Source of the DNA: Flavobacterium silvaticum
GTDB lineage: Bacteria > Bacteroidota > Bacteroidia > Flavobacteriales > Flavobacteriaceae
Assembly (NCBI RefSeq): GCF_012911565.1
Contig: NZ_JAAMPU010000105.1
Coordinates: forward strand, 62,001 to 126,000
DNA length: 64,000 nucleotides
Direction: 5' to 3'
Both the position numbers and the translations under genes were made by a program. The notes below the pieces were generated by a model, which saw only the letters and a list, made by a program, of their open reading frames with translations, was not told the DNA's origin and made no database searches. Of the stretch, positions 16,462-26,594 are shown piece after piece (position 1 is the first letter of the stretch; each line of letters begins with the position of its first letter).

Positions 16462-17448
16462 ATGAAGTATCTGTTCTTTTTGCTGACTACACTAGCTGCT
16501 TTTGCTCAATCGGGCAAAGTCAACGGACTGCAGTTGGAGAATATCACGTATCCGTTTCCCGTATCTGAAATCACCATCGATTCACAGGGCCAGAAATTAC
16601 AGATGGCCTACATGGATGCCAAACCACAAAAGGCGAACGGGAAAACCATCGTCTTACTTCACGGAAAGAATTTCGCGGGTTATTATTGGGAACAGACGGC
16701 CAAAGATTTGAACAAAGCCGGTTATCGCGTGATCATGCCGGATCAGATCGGGTTCGGGAAATCGGGCAAGCCGACGAATATCCAATACAGTTTCCAATGG
16801 CTCGCTCAAAATACCAAAGCTGTTTTAGACAAACTTAAAATTGATAAAGCGATCATTCTGGGTCATTCAATGGGCGGTATGCTGGCGACACGTTTCGCAT
16901 TGATGTATCCGGAAACGACAGAGAAACTGATCCTTGAAAATCCAATCGGGCTCGAAGACTGGAAAACCGTCGTGCCGTATCCGTCGATAGATGATTGGTA
17001 TGCGAACGAAATACACCAGACAGCCGAATCCATCAAGGAATACCAGCTCAAATTCTACTTTGACAACAAGTGGAAACCGGAATACGACAAAGGTGTCGAA
17101 ATGCTTGCCGGCTGGACACGCAACAAGGATTATTCCATCATCGCCAAAAATTCGGCATTGACGTACGACATGATTTTCACGCAGCCGGTCGTATATGAAT
17201 TCCAAAACATCCAAGCACCGACGTTGCTTATCATTGGCCAACGTGACCGCACGGCTTTAGGCAAAAGCAACGCGTCGAAGGAAGTTCAGGCCACATTAGG
17301 CAATTATCCGAAGCTTGGGAAAGAGACCCAACAAAAGATCAAAGGCTCCAGACTCGTTGAAATTGAAAATGTCGGCCATTTGCCTCATATTGAAGCGTAC
17401 GAAAAATTCATTGCGCCTTTGCTCGAATTCCTAAAAGTTGGTCAATAG
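16462..17448 (+). CDS. Secreted alpha/beta hydrolase
   Basis: This 328-residue hydrolase has a signal peptide (MKYLFFLLTTLAAFAQS), so it acts outside the cytosol, unlike the five enzymes before it. The nucleophile elbow GHSMGG gives Ser136; the probable acid is Asp262 in GQRDRTAL, and His306 lies in VGHLPHIE. The oxyanion region is LLHGKNFAGYYW. It could be an esterase or lactonase. It follows the SDR gene by 8 bp and ends the operon; its last 7 bp overlap the convergent gene at 17442. Confidence 0.9.
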   Translation: MKYLFFLLTTLAAFAQSGKVNGLQLENITYPFPVSEITIDSQGQKLQMAYMDAKPQKANGKTIVLLHGKNFAGYYWEQTAKDLNKAGYRVIMPDQIGFGKSGKPTNIQYSFQWLAQNTKAVLDKLKIDKAIILGHSMGGMLATRFALMYPETTEKLILENPIGLEDWKTVVPYPSIDDWYANEIHQTAESIKEYQLKFYFDNKWKPEYDKGVEMLAGWTRNKDYSIIAKNSALTYDMIFTQPVVYEFQNIQAPTLLIIGQRDRTALGKSNASKEVQATLGNYPKLGKETQQKIKGSRLVEIENVGHLPHIEAYEKFIAPLLEFLKVGQ

Positions 17449-17747
17449 ATTGCCCGATAAATCTCTATGGCATTTTTTACGATGACGGCAATGAAAAGCG
17501 AAGGGATCGAAACATTCAGGATCAAACCGAAGATTTTTTTGAACGTATTCGGTTCCCTGATGCCTTTGACCGAATAAACCAAGCCAATTACAGCCAGTAT
17601 TGGGGAAATCAGCATTGGGAACAGAAAAAATTTTCCCGCAGAAAAATACCTGTTCAACATCAGCACTATAAAAAGAAACCACGATATCAGCAGCAATAGC
17701 AAAGCGAATATAGCATAGCTGAAACCGTGGTTTGTTTTTGAACTCAT
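17442..17747 (-). CDS. Small membrane protein of unknown function
   Basis: This 101-residue protein has three predicted membrane helices (about residues 10-30, 39-60 and 73-93) with short loops, and no recognised motif beyond a SVKGIREPNTFKK cytosolic-type loop. Its ATG overlaps the stop of the T9SS gene by 1 bp, so it is probably translated from the same mRNA. I do not recognise the family; it resembles the many small DUF-type integral proteins of Bacteroidetes. Confidence 0.65.
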   Translation of the reverse strand: MSSKTNHGFSYAIFALLLLLISWFLFIVLMLNRYFSAGKFFLFPMLISPILAVIGLVYSVKGIREPNTFKKIFGLILNVSIPSLFIAVIVKNAIEIYRAIY

Positions 17748-18649
17748 TACTGCTTCGAGAATTTTTTGGTTCCGGCAGATCCGTCTTCAAACTTCATCTG
17801 CAACACATAAGTGCCTGAAGCCAAATCTGACGTATTTATTTTATTCCCGGAAAGCAAACCAGCTTTTATCTTTTGTCCGGAAAGCGAATAAATTTCAGCT
17901 GATTGGACATTTGACGGCGCATCTATAAAAAGCTCATTCACGACCGGATTCGGATACAGGGAGATTTTATTTTCCGAAGTTACGTTGGAAACGGCCAGGT
18001 CTTCAAAGTTCAAGGTAATGATTGGCCGCGTTGTTTTGGCCTGTACCGATTCCGCCGCAAAACCGCCCGTGTAATTCAACGGTGGGTTCAACGGATCGGC
18101 ATTGTCAGCTGCCTGATCGGTGCGTATCATGATGCATTTCACGGCTGGATTTGACGCTCCTTGAAGAAAAAGAATCCCGCTTCCGTCATCGCCCGGTTCG
18201 TTCGCGTCAACGGTGATCACAAGGTTGTCTGTCCCATTGTAGGCAAACGGTTGTGAAAAGGTAAATTTGACGGTGCTTCCGGTTTGTGTCAGGCTTCCGT
18301 TGGCAAGCACTTGCGTATGATCTGCGACACTGACCCAATCGGCACCGCTCGCACTGATTGTTGGTGTGTATGCCGATTTTGTCGAATGTCCGACCCAAAC
18401 ACTGATCATGTCATTTGAATTGGTCAGTGCGGTGGTTCCGTTGAGCTTGAATTCAATCGAGGTCAGATTTCCCGATGTATTTATTTCCGATGCCAGGTAA
18501 ATCATCTGCGCCAGAGAGGAAGCATACCAGTTTGAAATAGGTGTCGACAATCCGGCGTTTGAATCGACCGCCGTACCGCTGCCTATGGTGACTTGCCCAA
18601 ACGACATTCCGGTCATTATCATTGCTAAAAAGAGTAGTGCTTTTTTCAT
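17747..18649 (-). CDS. Secreted protein with T9SS type A sorting domain
   Basis: This 300-residue protein has a signal peptide (MKKALLFLAMIMTGMSFGQ), a beta-rich middle without a recognised enzyme motif (roughly 20-220), and a C-terminal T9SS sorting domain from about residue 230 (SLYPNPVVNELFI, then GTYVLQMKFEDG and the end KKFSKQ). The middle has the feel of a lectin-like or jelly-roll domain of Bacteroidetes surface proteins, but no ligand site can be named. It follows the M1 peptidase gene by 24 bp on the same strand, so the two are likely co-expressed and both exported. Confidence 0.85.
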   Translation of the reverse strand: MKKALLFLAMIMTGMSFGQVTIGSGTAVDSNAGLSTPISNWYASSLAQMIYLASEINTSGNLTSIEFKLNGTTALTNSNDMISVWVGHSTKSAYTPTISASGADWVSVADHTQVLANGSLTQTGSTVKFTFSQPFAYNGTDNLVITVDANEPGDDGSGILFLQGASNPAVKCIMIRTDQAADNADPLNPPLNYTGGFAAESVQAKTTRPIITLNFEDLAVSNVTSENKISLYPNPVVNELFIDAPSNVQSAEIYSLSGQKIKAGLLSGNKINTSDLASGTYVLQMKFEDGSAGTKKFSKQ

Positions 18650-18673
18650 AGGTTCCGATTTTAAGATTTGTGT

Positions 18674-20590
18674 TTATTCCTTGATGAACTTGAATGTTCG
18701 TTGGCGCCCATCGGCAAAAACCGTCAGGAAATGCACGCCGGTACTTAGTGATGAAACATTTATCTGTGAGGTTTCCCCAACCAATAGTTCCGTTTGTCCC
18801 AAAACATTGGTAATCTTTATTCCAGAAACAGAAAAACGTTGCGGAACCGAGATGTTGATTTGGGCCGATGCCGGATTCGGATAGACCGAAATGCCACTCA
18901 ATCCGTTCGCTGTGGAAATGCCTAATGTCGCCGAATTATCCAAAGCCAGGATATGTTTGTCCGGATCGAATTCCAAAGATGTCACCACGAACGGAACGGC
19001 AACGTCAAAGCCTTGTCCGTTCACCGTATTTTCAAGGACGACATCCAATTGTTGTCCGCCGGCACCAAAAACCCGCACCGGAACCGGCATTTCAAAAAAC
19101 GTCACTGAGGGATGCGATTGGGTTTGGTTTACCGTAAAATGAACCATTCCCGGAGCCGTGTTATGGGCGGTGATGTCATAAGACGGATAGCCCTGGTTGT
19201 AGATCCAGTCGCTGAAGAATTCATCGAGTTCCATGCCTGAAGCCGCTTCCAAATGGGTTTTAAGATCTTCTGTCAGCGCATAACCGTACGCATGGTCCGG
19301 ATCTGTCAGGTAAGCCTGAAGGCCGGCAAAGAAATTGGTGTCGCCGAGTTTCCATCGCAGCATCTCGATTGCCATGGCACCTTTATAATAGCTGAGCCGG
19401 CTGCTGAAGATACGATCGGTGTTCAGGGCTTCGGAATCAGTCATGTAAACGGATCCGCCGGGTTGGGAACAGATATAATTGATAAGCCCGTCTTTGTAAT
19501 TTACGAAAGCGTCGGCCCCGTCGAAACTTTCAATGATCATGGCGGCCATATAGGTAGCAAAACCTTCGTTAAGCCAAATGTCTTTCCAGGTTCCGCACGT
19601 TACTTTATCGCCGAACCAATGATGGCCAAGTTCGTGGGCAATGAGTTCGCGGTTGAACCCGCCCATGAACGAAACGGTCTGGTGTTCCATTCCGCCGCCC
19701 CAACCGAATTGGGCATGGCCGTATTTTTCATCGGAAAACGGATACGTACCGAATGTCTGTTCATAAAAATCCATGATATCCGGCGTAATGGCGATGTTGT
19801 TTTGTGCCGAACCCAGATTTTCAGGATATACATAGTTAATGATCGGGAATTCATTCGGAGCCGTTCCCGCGTTGACCGTAAACACAGAATAATTGGTGAC
19901 GGCAATCGCAACCAGATAAGCTGCAATCGGGTGGCCGTGGTGGAAATGCGTGGTTTTGTTCGTGCCTGAAACCGTCTGTTCGACTTCGAGGCCGTTGGAA
20001 ACACTCACATAATCGGAAGGTGCTGTGATGTAGACATCAATCGAATCTGCCTTATCGTTCAAATCCTGTTTACAAGGCCACCAATCCTTGGCACCGAAAG
20101 GTTCCGACAATGTCCACAAAATTGGAGAACCGTTATGCGAACTCGTCGAAAATCCCTGATTGTCGAAAGGAGGCATTCCGGAATAGGTTATTTCCACTGT
20201 CGCCGAATTTCCGGTTGTAAGTGTCGATGGTAACGTGATGACGAGTTCGTCCTGGAAATTCTGTGTGAACGTCAGGTTCGTCGTGCCTTGTTTGACCGAA
20301 CTTACATCGAGTGCATCGGCCAGATCAAAAATCACCTGGTTCATGTTTTCCAAAGCCGTGAATGTCGTAGTGACTTTTCCGGAGATGAAATATTCGTTCG
20401 GATCAACGGTAAATTCCAGTTTGTGGTACGTGACATCGTAATTGTACGTATCCGGATTTACCTGTACGAACAGGACTTGGGAGGCCGATCTTCTTTCTGC
20501 TTCGGCAATCCCGAAAACACCGTCGTTGTGTTTTTGGGCAGCAAGCGGCAATGCGGCAAGAAGTAAGGGCAAGAGGTATTTTTGGAACAT
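18674..20590 (-). CDS. Secreted M1 family aminopeptidase with T9SS tail
   Basis: This 638-residue zinc aminopeptidase has a signal peptide (MFQKYLLPLLLAALPLAAQ), the M1 N-terminal beta domain (YDVTYHKLEFTVDPNEYFISG), the exopeptidase motif as GGGMEHQT (normally GxMEN), the zinc site HELGHHW (about residues 319-325) with the second Glu in WLNEGFATY, and a C-terminal T9SS domain (SVYPNPASAQINI to FKFIKE). His in place of Asn in GMEH also occurs in cold-active and bacterial M1 subgroups. It should act on the cell surface or outside, releasing amino acids from peptides. Confidence 0.93.
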   Translation of the reverse strand: MFQKYLLPLLLAALPLAAQKHNDGVFGIAEAERRSASQVLFVQVNPDTYNYDVTYHKLEFTVDPNEYFISGKVTTTFTALENMNQVIFDLADALDVSSVKQGTTNLTFTQNFQDELVITLPSTLTTGNSATVEITYSGMPPFDNQGFSTSSHNGSPILWTLSEPFGAKDWWPCKQDLNDKADSIDVYITAPSDYVSVSNGLEVEQTVSGTNKTTHFHHGHPIAAYLVAIAVTNYSVFTVNAGTAPNEFPIINYVYPENLGSAQNNIAITPDIMDFYEQTFGTYPFSDEKYGHAQFGWGGGMEHQTVSFMGGFNRELIAHELGHHWFGDKVTCGTWKDIWLNEGFATYMAAMIIESFDGADAFVNYKDGLINYICSQPGGSVYMTDSEALNTDRIFSSRLSYYKGAMAIEMLRWKLGDTNFFAGLQAYLTDPDHAYGYALTEDLKTHLEAASGMELDEFFSDWIYNQGYPSYDITAHNTAPGMVHFTVNQTQSHPSVTFFEMPVPVRVFGAGGQQLDVVLENTVNGQGFDVAVPFVVTSLEFDPDKHILALDNSATLGISTANGLSGISVYPNPASAQINISVPQRFSVSGIKITNVLGQTELLVGETSQINVSSLSTGVHFLTVFADGRQRTFKFIKE

Positions 20591-20703
20591 GATAGCATTA
20601 TTTTTTGGCGAATTTAATCAATATAAAGGCAGCCAATTGTTAATCTGTTGCATAGCAGCTGAAAAAAGGGCTTTGATTGCGAAATTTGGCTTGTCCGGAT
20701 TGC

Positions 20704-20733
20704 TTGAAGCACCAAACATTTTAGCTATTTTTG
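20704..20733 (+). promoter_or_regulatory. serS promoter
   Basis: TTG (20704-20706), 19 nt, then TATTTTTG (20726-20733): a complete match to the Bacteroidetes promoter consensus. The ATG of serS follows 19 bp later. Confidence 0.7.
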
Positions 20734-20752
20734 CGACTTTAAAAAACACGCC

Positions 20753-22024
20753 ATGTTACAAATCGCCTACATACGCGAGAACCAGGAAAAAGTAATTGCA
20801 GCGCTTGCCAAGCGGAATATAGATGCTAGCCAATTGGTTGCAGATGCCGTTTCGGTTGACGAAAAAAGACGCCACACACAAGTCGAACTGGACAATATCC
20901 TGTCTGAATCGAACAAACTTTCCAAAGACATTGGCGAATTGATGAAAGCCGGCGAAAAACAAAAAGCCGCCATCCTCAAGGAAAAAACGGTTTCGCTTAA
21001 AGAAAAAAGCAAGGAACTTTCAGAACAACTCGAAGTGTATGCTTCAGATTTGCTCCACAAATTATACGCAATCCCGAATGCGCCGGCGGATATCGTCCCG
21101 AACGGAAAATCTGCCGACGACAACGAAAATGTCTTCCAAAGCGGGGAAATCCCCGAATTGCATGGTGAAGCGTTGCCGCATTGGGAGCTTGTCAAAAAAT
21201 ACGACATCATCGACTTCGAACTGGGGGTCAAAATCACGGGTGCGGGTTTTCCGGTGTATAAAGGAAAAGGTGCGAAGTTACAACGTGCGCTCATTTCGTA
21301 TTTCCTCGATAAGAATACAGATGCCGGTTACAAGGAATTCCAGGTGCCGCATTTAGTCAACGAAGCATCCGGTTACGGAACCGGACAATTGCCTGATAAG
21401 GAAGGGCAGATGTATCATGTTGGTATCGATGATTTATATTTGATTCCGACCGCAGAAGTTCCGGTGACGAATCTATATCGCGACGTGATTGTTGCTGAAA
21501 ACGAACTTCCGGTTCTCATGACCGGTTATACACCGTGTTTCCGTCGTGAAGCCGGTTCTTACGGAGCACACGTTCGCGGGTTGAACCGGCTGCACCAATT
21601 CGATAAAGTCGAAATCGTCCGTATCGAAAAACCGGAAAATTCATACGCTGCCCTCGACGGAATGGTCGATCACGTAAAAAATATCCTTGACGAACTCAAA
21701 TTGCCGTATCGCGTGTTGCGTCTGTGCGGAGGCGATATGGGCTTTGCATCGGCACTGACCTATGACTTCGAAGTGTTTTCTACGGCTCAGGACAGATGGC
21801 TTGAAATATCGTCTGTTTCCAACTTTGAAACGTTCCAGGCGAATCGTCTCAAATTGCGTTACCGCGACAAAGACGGGAAGAATCAATTGGCCCACACGCT
21901 CAACGGAAGTTCATTGGCCCTGCCTCGTGTGCTTGCCGGAATCCTTGAGAACTACCAGACACCGGACGGAATCGAAATTCCCGAAGTGCTGCGCCGTTAC
22001 ACCGGTTTCGATCGCATCGATTAA
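20753..22024 (+). CDS. serS: Seryl-tRNA synthetase
   Basis: This 423-residue class II synthetase has the long N-terminal coiled-coil arm (about residues 25-105) that grips the tRNA-Ser extra arm, class II motif 2 (FRREAGSYGAHVRGLNRLHQF region) and motif 3 (NGSSLALPRVLAGILENYQ). It charges tRNA-Ser in the cytosol. Length and order are normal for the family. The start follows a well-formed promoter. A TPR protein gene lies 66 bp downstream on the same strand. Confidence 0.98.
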   Translation: MLQIAYIRENQEKVIAALAKRNIDASQLVADAVSVDEKRRHTQVELDNILSESNKLSKDIGELMKAGEKQKAAILKEKTVSLKEKSKELSEQLEVYASDLLHKLYAIPNAPADIVPNGKSADDNENVFQSGEIPELHGEALPHWELVKKYDIIDFELGVKITGAGFPVYKGKGAKLQRALISYFLDKNTDAGYKEFQVPHLVNEASGYGTGQLPDKEGQMYHVGIDDLYLIPTAEVPVTNLYRDVIVAENELPVLMTGYTPCFRREAGSYGAHVRGLNRLHQFDKVEIVRIEKPENSYAALDGMVDHVKNILDELKLPYRVLRLCGGDMGFASALTYDFEVFSTAQDRWLEISSVSNFETFQANRLKLRYRDKDGKNQLAHTLNGSSLALPRVLAGILENYQTPDGIEIPEVLRRYTGFDRID

Positions 22025-22090
22025 TAGTTCTGCCATAATTTTCAGGGGAAAATTGTGTTATCTTGTTGAGGTTTAAAAAGTACCCCGAAT

Positions 22091-23869
22091 ATGAAGTTGG
22101 TTTTTTCATTCATCCTGTCATTTTTCTCTTTGGCTTTGTTTGCGCAGAACGAGCAATTGGCGCAGAATTATTTCGATAAAGGTGATTTTGAAAAAGCCAG
22201 ACTCATCTATGAAGACCTGCTTAAGGGGCAACCTTCAAATACCGTTTATTTTCAGCGGGTCGTAGAATCAAACCAGCAGTTGCAGCAATTGGATGTAGCC
22301 GAAAAACTACTTTTGGATCGATATTCCAAATACAAACAGGCCGGTTTGCTGGTGGAGATCGGGTATAATTACCAACTCAAAAAAAACGAGGCCGAAGCCA
22401 AAAAGAAATACGAAGAAGCCATTGAACGCATCGGTACAAATGCAGGCGAAGTCTACTCCGTTGGGCCGGCTTTTGAAAAACACAGTCTTTTGGATTATGC
22501 CCTCCGTTCGTATCAACTTGCCAAAGAAAAGGAACCAAAGTTGAACTTCAATTTCCAGATGGCACTCTTATATGGCCAGCAGGGAAAGACAGATCAGATG
22601 ATCAATATGTTCCTCGATGAAGCGTTTGCAAATCCACAGAATTCCATCATCATCCAAAATAGATTGTCGCGTTTCATGGCCGAGGACGGAAGTCCTGAGT
22701 TCAATGAAACGCTCAGAAAAGCATTGCTCATTCGTGCCCAAAAGGATCAGGATATTTTCTGGAACCAATACCTGAGCTGGTTTTATGTGCAACAGAAAGA
22801 ATACGGGAAAGCATTCATCCAGGAAAAGGCGGTGTATCGCAGGAATCAGGAAACGTTTGCCAATATTGTCAACCTGGCACAATTAGCTGTTCAGGAAGGC
22901 GATTCAGATACGGCGAAGGAAATCTATCAGTTCGTACTTGAAAACACCCAGGATCTTGACATTCGCATTGATGCCAATTACAACCTGATGAAAATCCGGA
23001 TAGCCGTTGCGACTTCAAAGGATAATGCGCTCATCGAATCGGATATGAAGAAACTGCTGGACGAATTCGGCATCAATCCGCAGACGCTTCCGTTGCAATT
23101 ACTCAATGCACATTTCGCTACGTTCAACCTGTCGAATCCAGAACTCGGAAAACAGATTATCCAGGATGCATTGAAGCTGAACCTGAACAAATACCAGCAA
23201 GCCGACCTCAAAATGGAACTCGCCGATATCTATCTGTTCGAACAAAAATTCAACCAGGCATTATTGTATTATTCGCAGATAGAGGACGAGTTGAAAAACG
23301 ATGCCGTCGGCCACCAAGCCAGTCTCAAAGCGGCAAAAACCAGTTATTTCAAGGGTGATTTCGATTGGGCACAGGCACAGTTCACGACGCTTAAATCGGC
23401 TTCGACACAACTAATCGCGAACGATGCACTCGAATATTACCTGCTTATAAACGACAATACGGTTGCCGATTCCACACGCGTTGCCCTGACCCAATTCGCC
23501 AAAGCCGATTACCTAATGTACCAGAATAAAGTGTCGGAAGCCAAACAGAAATTCTCTGAAATCCTGACCCAATTCAAAGGCAATGAAATCGAGGCCGTAA
23601 CCGAATTGCGTTTGGGTCGCATCGATGAAAAACTGGGCGATTACAACGGCGCTTTACAACGCTACAAAAACATTCTGGATTTCCATAAGGACGGCATTTA
23701 TTCAGATGAAGCGCTTTATTTTTCAGCCTGTATTTACAGTGAAAAACTAAACGATCCCGAAAAAGCCAAACCGTTGTTCGAGAAAGTCATCTTCGAGCAT
23801 CAGGACAGTATTTATTTTGTCGAAGCCAGAAAGAAATACCGGACTTTAAGAGGAGATTCTAACCTTTAA
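22091..23869 (+). CDS. Exported tetratricopeptide repeat protein
   Basis: This 592-residue protein has a signal peptide (MKLVFSFILSFFSLALFAQ) followed by TPR-type helical repeats from about residue 25 to the end. Repeat units are easiest to see at AQNYFDKGDFEKARLIYEDLL, near the C-terminus (LGRIDEKLGDYNGALQRYKNIL) and in YSEKLNDPEKAKPLFEKVI. It should be periplasmic and act as a protein-binding scaffold, possibly for envelope assembly; BamD/YbgF-like helpers share this form. No enzyme motif. It lies between serS and the DUF4286-rsmA-mgtE run with a 115-bp gap after it. Confidence 0.85.
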   Translation: MKLVFSFILSFFSLALFAQNEQLAQNYFDKGDFEKARLIYEDLLKGQPSNTVYFQRVVESNQQLQQLDVAEKLLLDRYSKYKQAGLLVEIGYNYQLKKNEAEAKKKYEEAIERIGTNAGEVYSVGPAFEKHSLLDYALRSYQLAKEKEPKLNFNFQMALLYGQQGKTDQMINMFLDEAFANPQNSIIIQNRLSRFMAEDGSPEFNETLRKALLIRAQKDQDIFWNQYLSWFYVQQKEYGKAFIQEKAVYRRNQETFANIVNLAQLAVQEGDSDTAKEIYQFVLENTQDLDIRIDANYNLMKIRIAVATSKDNALIESDMKKLLDEFGINPQTLPLQLLNAHFATFNLSNPELGKQIIQDALKLNLNKYQQADLKMELADIYLFEQKFNQALLYYSQIEDELKNDAVGHQASLKAAKTSYFKGDFDWAQAQFTTLKSASTQLIANDALEYYLLINDNTVADSTRVALTQFAKADYLMYQNKVSEAKQKFSEILTQFKGNEIEAVTELRLGRIDEKLGDYNGALQRYKNILDFHKDGIYSDEALYFSACIYSEKLNDPEKAKPLFEKVIFEHQDSIYFVEARKKYRTLRGDSNL

Positions 23870-23984
23870 GACTAAAGTCGTAATGAGTAATGATGAAGGA
23901 CTGGACACCGTATTTTAAAAATTAATATCCCTCAAAGAACGCCGTTTGTCTTTTGTCATTCGTCATTCATAAAATTTCTATCAC

Positions 23985-24305
23985 ATGATCATCTACAACG
24001 TCACCATAAACATAGACGATTCGGTTCACGAACAATGGCTGAACTGGATGCAGCATAAACACATAGCTGATGTTCTGGCGACAGGCAAATTCACCGGCGC
24101 CCGAATGGTCAAAGTGCTGGTAGAAGAACAAATGGGCGGACAGACCTATTCGATCCAATATACGGCCGAGAACCACGATTTGCTCAAAAGATATTATGCC
24201 GAAGACGCACCTCGACTGCGCGAAGAAGGCATCCGGTTATTCGGGGATAAGATGCTTGCTTTCCGTACGGAGCTGGAGCATATTTCAGATCATTCAATCA
24301 TCTAA
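23985..24305 (+). CDS. DUF4286 family protein
   Basis: This 106-residue cytosolic protein has a ferredoxin-like fold pattern (MIIYNVTINIDDSVHEQWLNWMQHKHI, then FTGARMVKVLVEE and YSIQYTA strands, and a final FGDKMLAFRTELEHI). In Flavobacteriaceae DUF4286 commonly stands just before rsmA, as here: its stop codon is directly followed by the rsmA ATG. Function unknown; the conserved pairing suggests a link with ribosome maturation or only with operon structure. Confidence 0.85.
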   Translation: MIIYNVTINIDDSVHEQWLNWMQHKHIADVLATGKFTGARMVKVLVEEQMGGQTYSIQYTAENHDLLKRYYAEDAPRLREEGIRLFGDKMLAFRTELEHISDHSII

Positions 24306-25088
24306 ATGATGGATCAGGTAAAAGCCAAAAAGCACCTCGGGCAGCACTTTTTGACCGATGAGAACATTGCACGTAAAATAGCCGAAACGTTATCTGGGGA
24401 AGGTTATGACGACATACTTGAAATCGGGCCCGGAATGGGTGTCCTGACCAAGTACCTGCTTGAAAAAGACTGGACGGTGCATGTGATTGAGATCGATACG
24501 GAATCTGTCGAATACCTGAACGGGCATTATCCGAAACTCCATGGGAAAATCGTTTCGGAAGATTTCCTCAGATATGATCTTGGAAAGACTTTCGGCGACA
24601 GGCCGTTTGCCATCATCGGGAATTTTCCCTACAATATTTCATCCCAGATCGTATTCCGGATGCTCGACATTCGTGAACAAGTGCCCGAATTCTCAGGTAT
24701 GTTCCAAAAGGAAGTAGCCGAACGGATCTGTGAGAAAAAAGGCAGCAAAACCTATGGAATCCTTTCGGTTCTGGTTCAGGCATTCTACAAAGCCGAGTAT
24801 TTGTTTACCGTAAGCGAACAGGTTTTCAATCCGCCGCCAAAAGTCAAATCGGGCGTGCTTCGTTTGACCAGAAAGACTGATTTTGAATTGCCTTGCGACG
24901 AAAAACTGTTCTTCAAAGTCGTAAAAGCGGCATTCCAGCAAAGACGAAAAACAATCCGTAACAGTTTAAAAACCTTCGGACTCAGTGATAAGTTGCGTGA
25001 AGATACTATCTTTGACCTGCGTCCGGAACAGCTGGACGTGGCCCAATTCATAGATTTGACCCAAAAAATCCAGGCCGATGGAGTTTAA
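24306..25088 (+). CDS. rsmA: 16S rRNA dimethyladenosine transferase
   Basis: This 260-residue enzyme (KsgA) starts with [20 protein letters not shown], binds S-adenosylmethionine through [10 protein letters not shown], and has the catalytic NFPYNIS motif. It dimethylates the two adjacent adenines in helix 45 of 16S rRNA late in 30S assembly. ATG codons stand at 24306 and 24309; either could be used. It directly follows DUF4286 and its last 11 bp overlap mgtE. Confidence 0.96.
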   Translation: MMDQVKAKKHLGQHFLTDENIARKIAETLSGEGYDDILEIGPGMGVLTKYLLEKDWTVHVIEIDTESVEYLNGHYPKLHGKIVSEDFLRYDLGKTFGDRPFAIIGNFPYNISSQIVFRMLDIREQVPEFSGMFQKEVAERICEKKGSKTYGILSVLVQAFYKAEYLFTVSEQVFNPPPKVKSGVLRLTRKTDFELPCDEKLFFKVVKAAFQQRRKTIRNSLKTFGLSDKLREDTIFDLRPEQLDVAQFIDLTQKIQADGV

Positions 25089-26427
25089 AATCAGCAAGCA
25101 ACTTATAGCGGAAATCGAGCAGCTTATCGAAAGCGGCCAGGACGGGCAACTCGAAACCCTGCTCAATGATTTGCACCACGCTGATATTGCGGAGATTCTC
25201 GATGAGCTCGATGTAGCCGACGCGACCTACATCTTCAAAATTCTCGATACCGACAAAACGGCCGAAATACTGCTTGAACTCGACGAGGAAACGCGCGAGG
25301 ATATCCTGGAGCAGCTTTCGCCAAAGGAAATCGCAGAAGAACTTGACGCGCTTGACACGAACGATGCGGTGGACATTATCTCCGAACTTCCGCAAAGTAT
25401 CAAAGAGGAAGTAATCCTTGAACTACAGGACGTCGAACATGCCAAGGATATCGTTGAACTTTTGCGTTACGACGAACATACGGCCGGTGGTTTGATGCAT
25501 AAAGAGCTCGTGAAAGTCAATGAGAACTGGAACGTGCTGACTTGCGTAAAGGAAATGCGCATCCAGGCCGAAAATGTCACACGCGTGCATTCGATTTATG
25601 TGGTAGATGATGAAGACCGTTTGAAAGGTCGTCTGTCACTCAAAGATTTGTTGACTACATCTACAAAAACCGCAATCGGCGATATCTACATCCGGAAACT
25701 CAATTCGGTCAAGATCGATACGGAGGACGTTGAAGTTGCCCGAATCATGCAGAAGTACGATTTGGAAGCGATTCCCGTAGTCGATGAAATGGGAATTCTC
25801 GTGGGTCGTATCACTATTGATGACATCGTGGACGTAATCAAGGATGAAGCCGATAAAGATTACCAGTTGGCGGCGGGTATCACCCAGGACGTCGAAGTAG
25901 GCGACAGCGTCCTCGAGATGACAAAGGCGCGTTTGCCATGGCTTTTGATTGGCATGGTCATCGAACTGATCGCCTCTGTCGTGCTCAAAGACAATGAAAC
26001 CGCGTTCAAAAAATACGAGACACTTATCCTTTTTATTCCGTTGTTGTCTGCAACGGCCGGAAACATTGGTGTTCAGGCTTCGGCTATCGTGGTTCAGGGA
26101 TTGGCAAACGGAAGCGTGAAGGAATTCAACCGCAATTATTTCAGCAAAGAAGTAACCGTCTCGATGATTTCAGGAATCATCATCTCACTTTTGCTGCTTG
26201 CTTATCACAGCTTTATGTTCGGGGAATATATGGTTGGGATAGCGATTTCCATTTCGATGATCTCCGTCATTATGATTGCGGCGACATTGGGCACTTTGGT
26301 TCCGCTGATCCTGAATAAATACAAGATCGATCCGGCCATCGCGACCGGCCCGTTCGTAACCACGACCAATGATGTGGTGGGAATCATGCTTTACTTTTTT
26401 ATAGCCCGGACGATTTTGAGCGTCTGA
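25078..26427 (+). CDS. mgtE: MgtE magnesium transporter
   Basis: This 449-residue channel has the three MgtE parts: an acidic N-domain of helical repeats (residues 1-130), a pair of CBS domains (about 135-255, seen at [19 protein letters not shown] and [20 protein letters not shown]), and a C-terminal part with five membrane helices carrying the pore signature ([10 protein letters not shown] and the [14 protein letters not shown] region). The acidic N and CBS domains gate the pore by sensing Mg2+. It overlaps the rsmA end by 11 bp in another frame and is probably translationally coupled. Confidence 0.96.
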   Translation: MEFKISKQLIAEIEQLIESGQDGQLETLLNDLHHADIAEILDELDVADATYIFKILDTDKTAEILLELDEETREDILEQLSPKEIAEELDALDTNDAVDIISELPQSIKEEVILELQDVEHAKDIVELLRYDEHTAGGLMHKELVKVNENWNVLTCVKEMRIQAENVTRVHSIYVVDDEDRLKGRLSLKDLLTTSTKTAIGDIYIRKLNSVKIDTEDVEVARIMQKYDLEAIPVVDEMGILVGRITIDDIVDVIKDEADKDYQLAAGITQDVEVGDSVLEMTKARLPWLLIGMVIELIASVVLKDNETAFKKYETLILFIPLLSATAGNIGVQASAIVVQGLANGSVKEFNRNYFSKEVTVSMISGIIISLLLLAYHSFMFGEYMVGIAISISMISVIMIAATLGTLVPLILNKYKIDPAIATGPFVTTTNDVVGIMLYFFIARTILSV

Positions 26428-26594
26428 TACAATCACCTCAAAAAATCGACAGCCCATCGACGTTTTTGCCTGTTTAGGTTAATACTATGTGAATTCGTTT
26501 TTAAAAATCCCACACCCATTTTACTTTTACGCCCGAAGCAGCTCGGTAAACCAACTTTTTTTACCTTGCAACTTCCTGAAATTTCGATTCATAG

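Noticed and set aside
23870..23984. Imperfect inverted ATGA/TCAT-rich stretches before the DUF4286 gene
   Set aside because: The arms match poorly and AT-rich triplet runs explain them; no stable fold or repeat could be shown.
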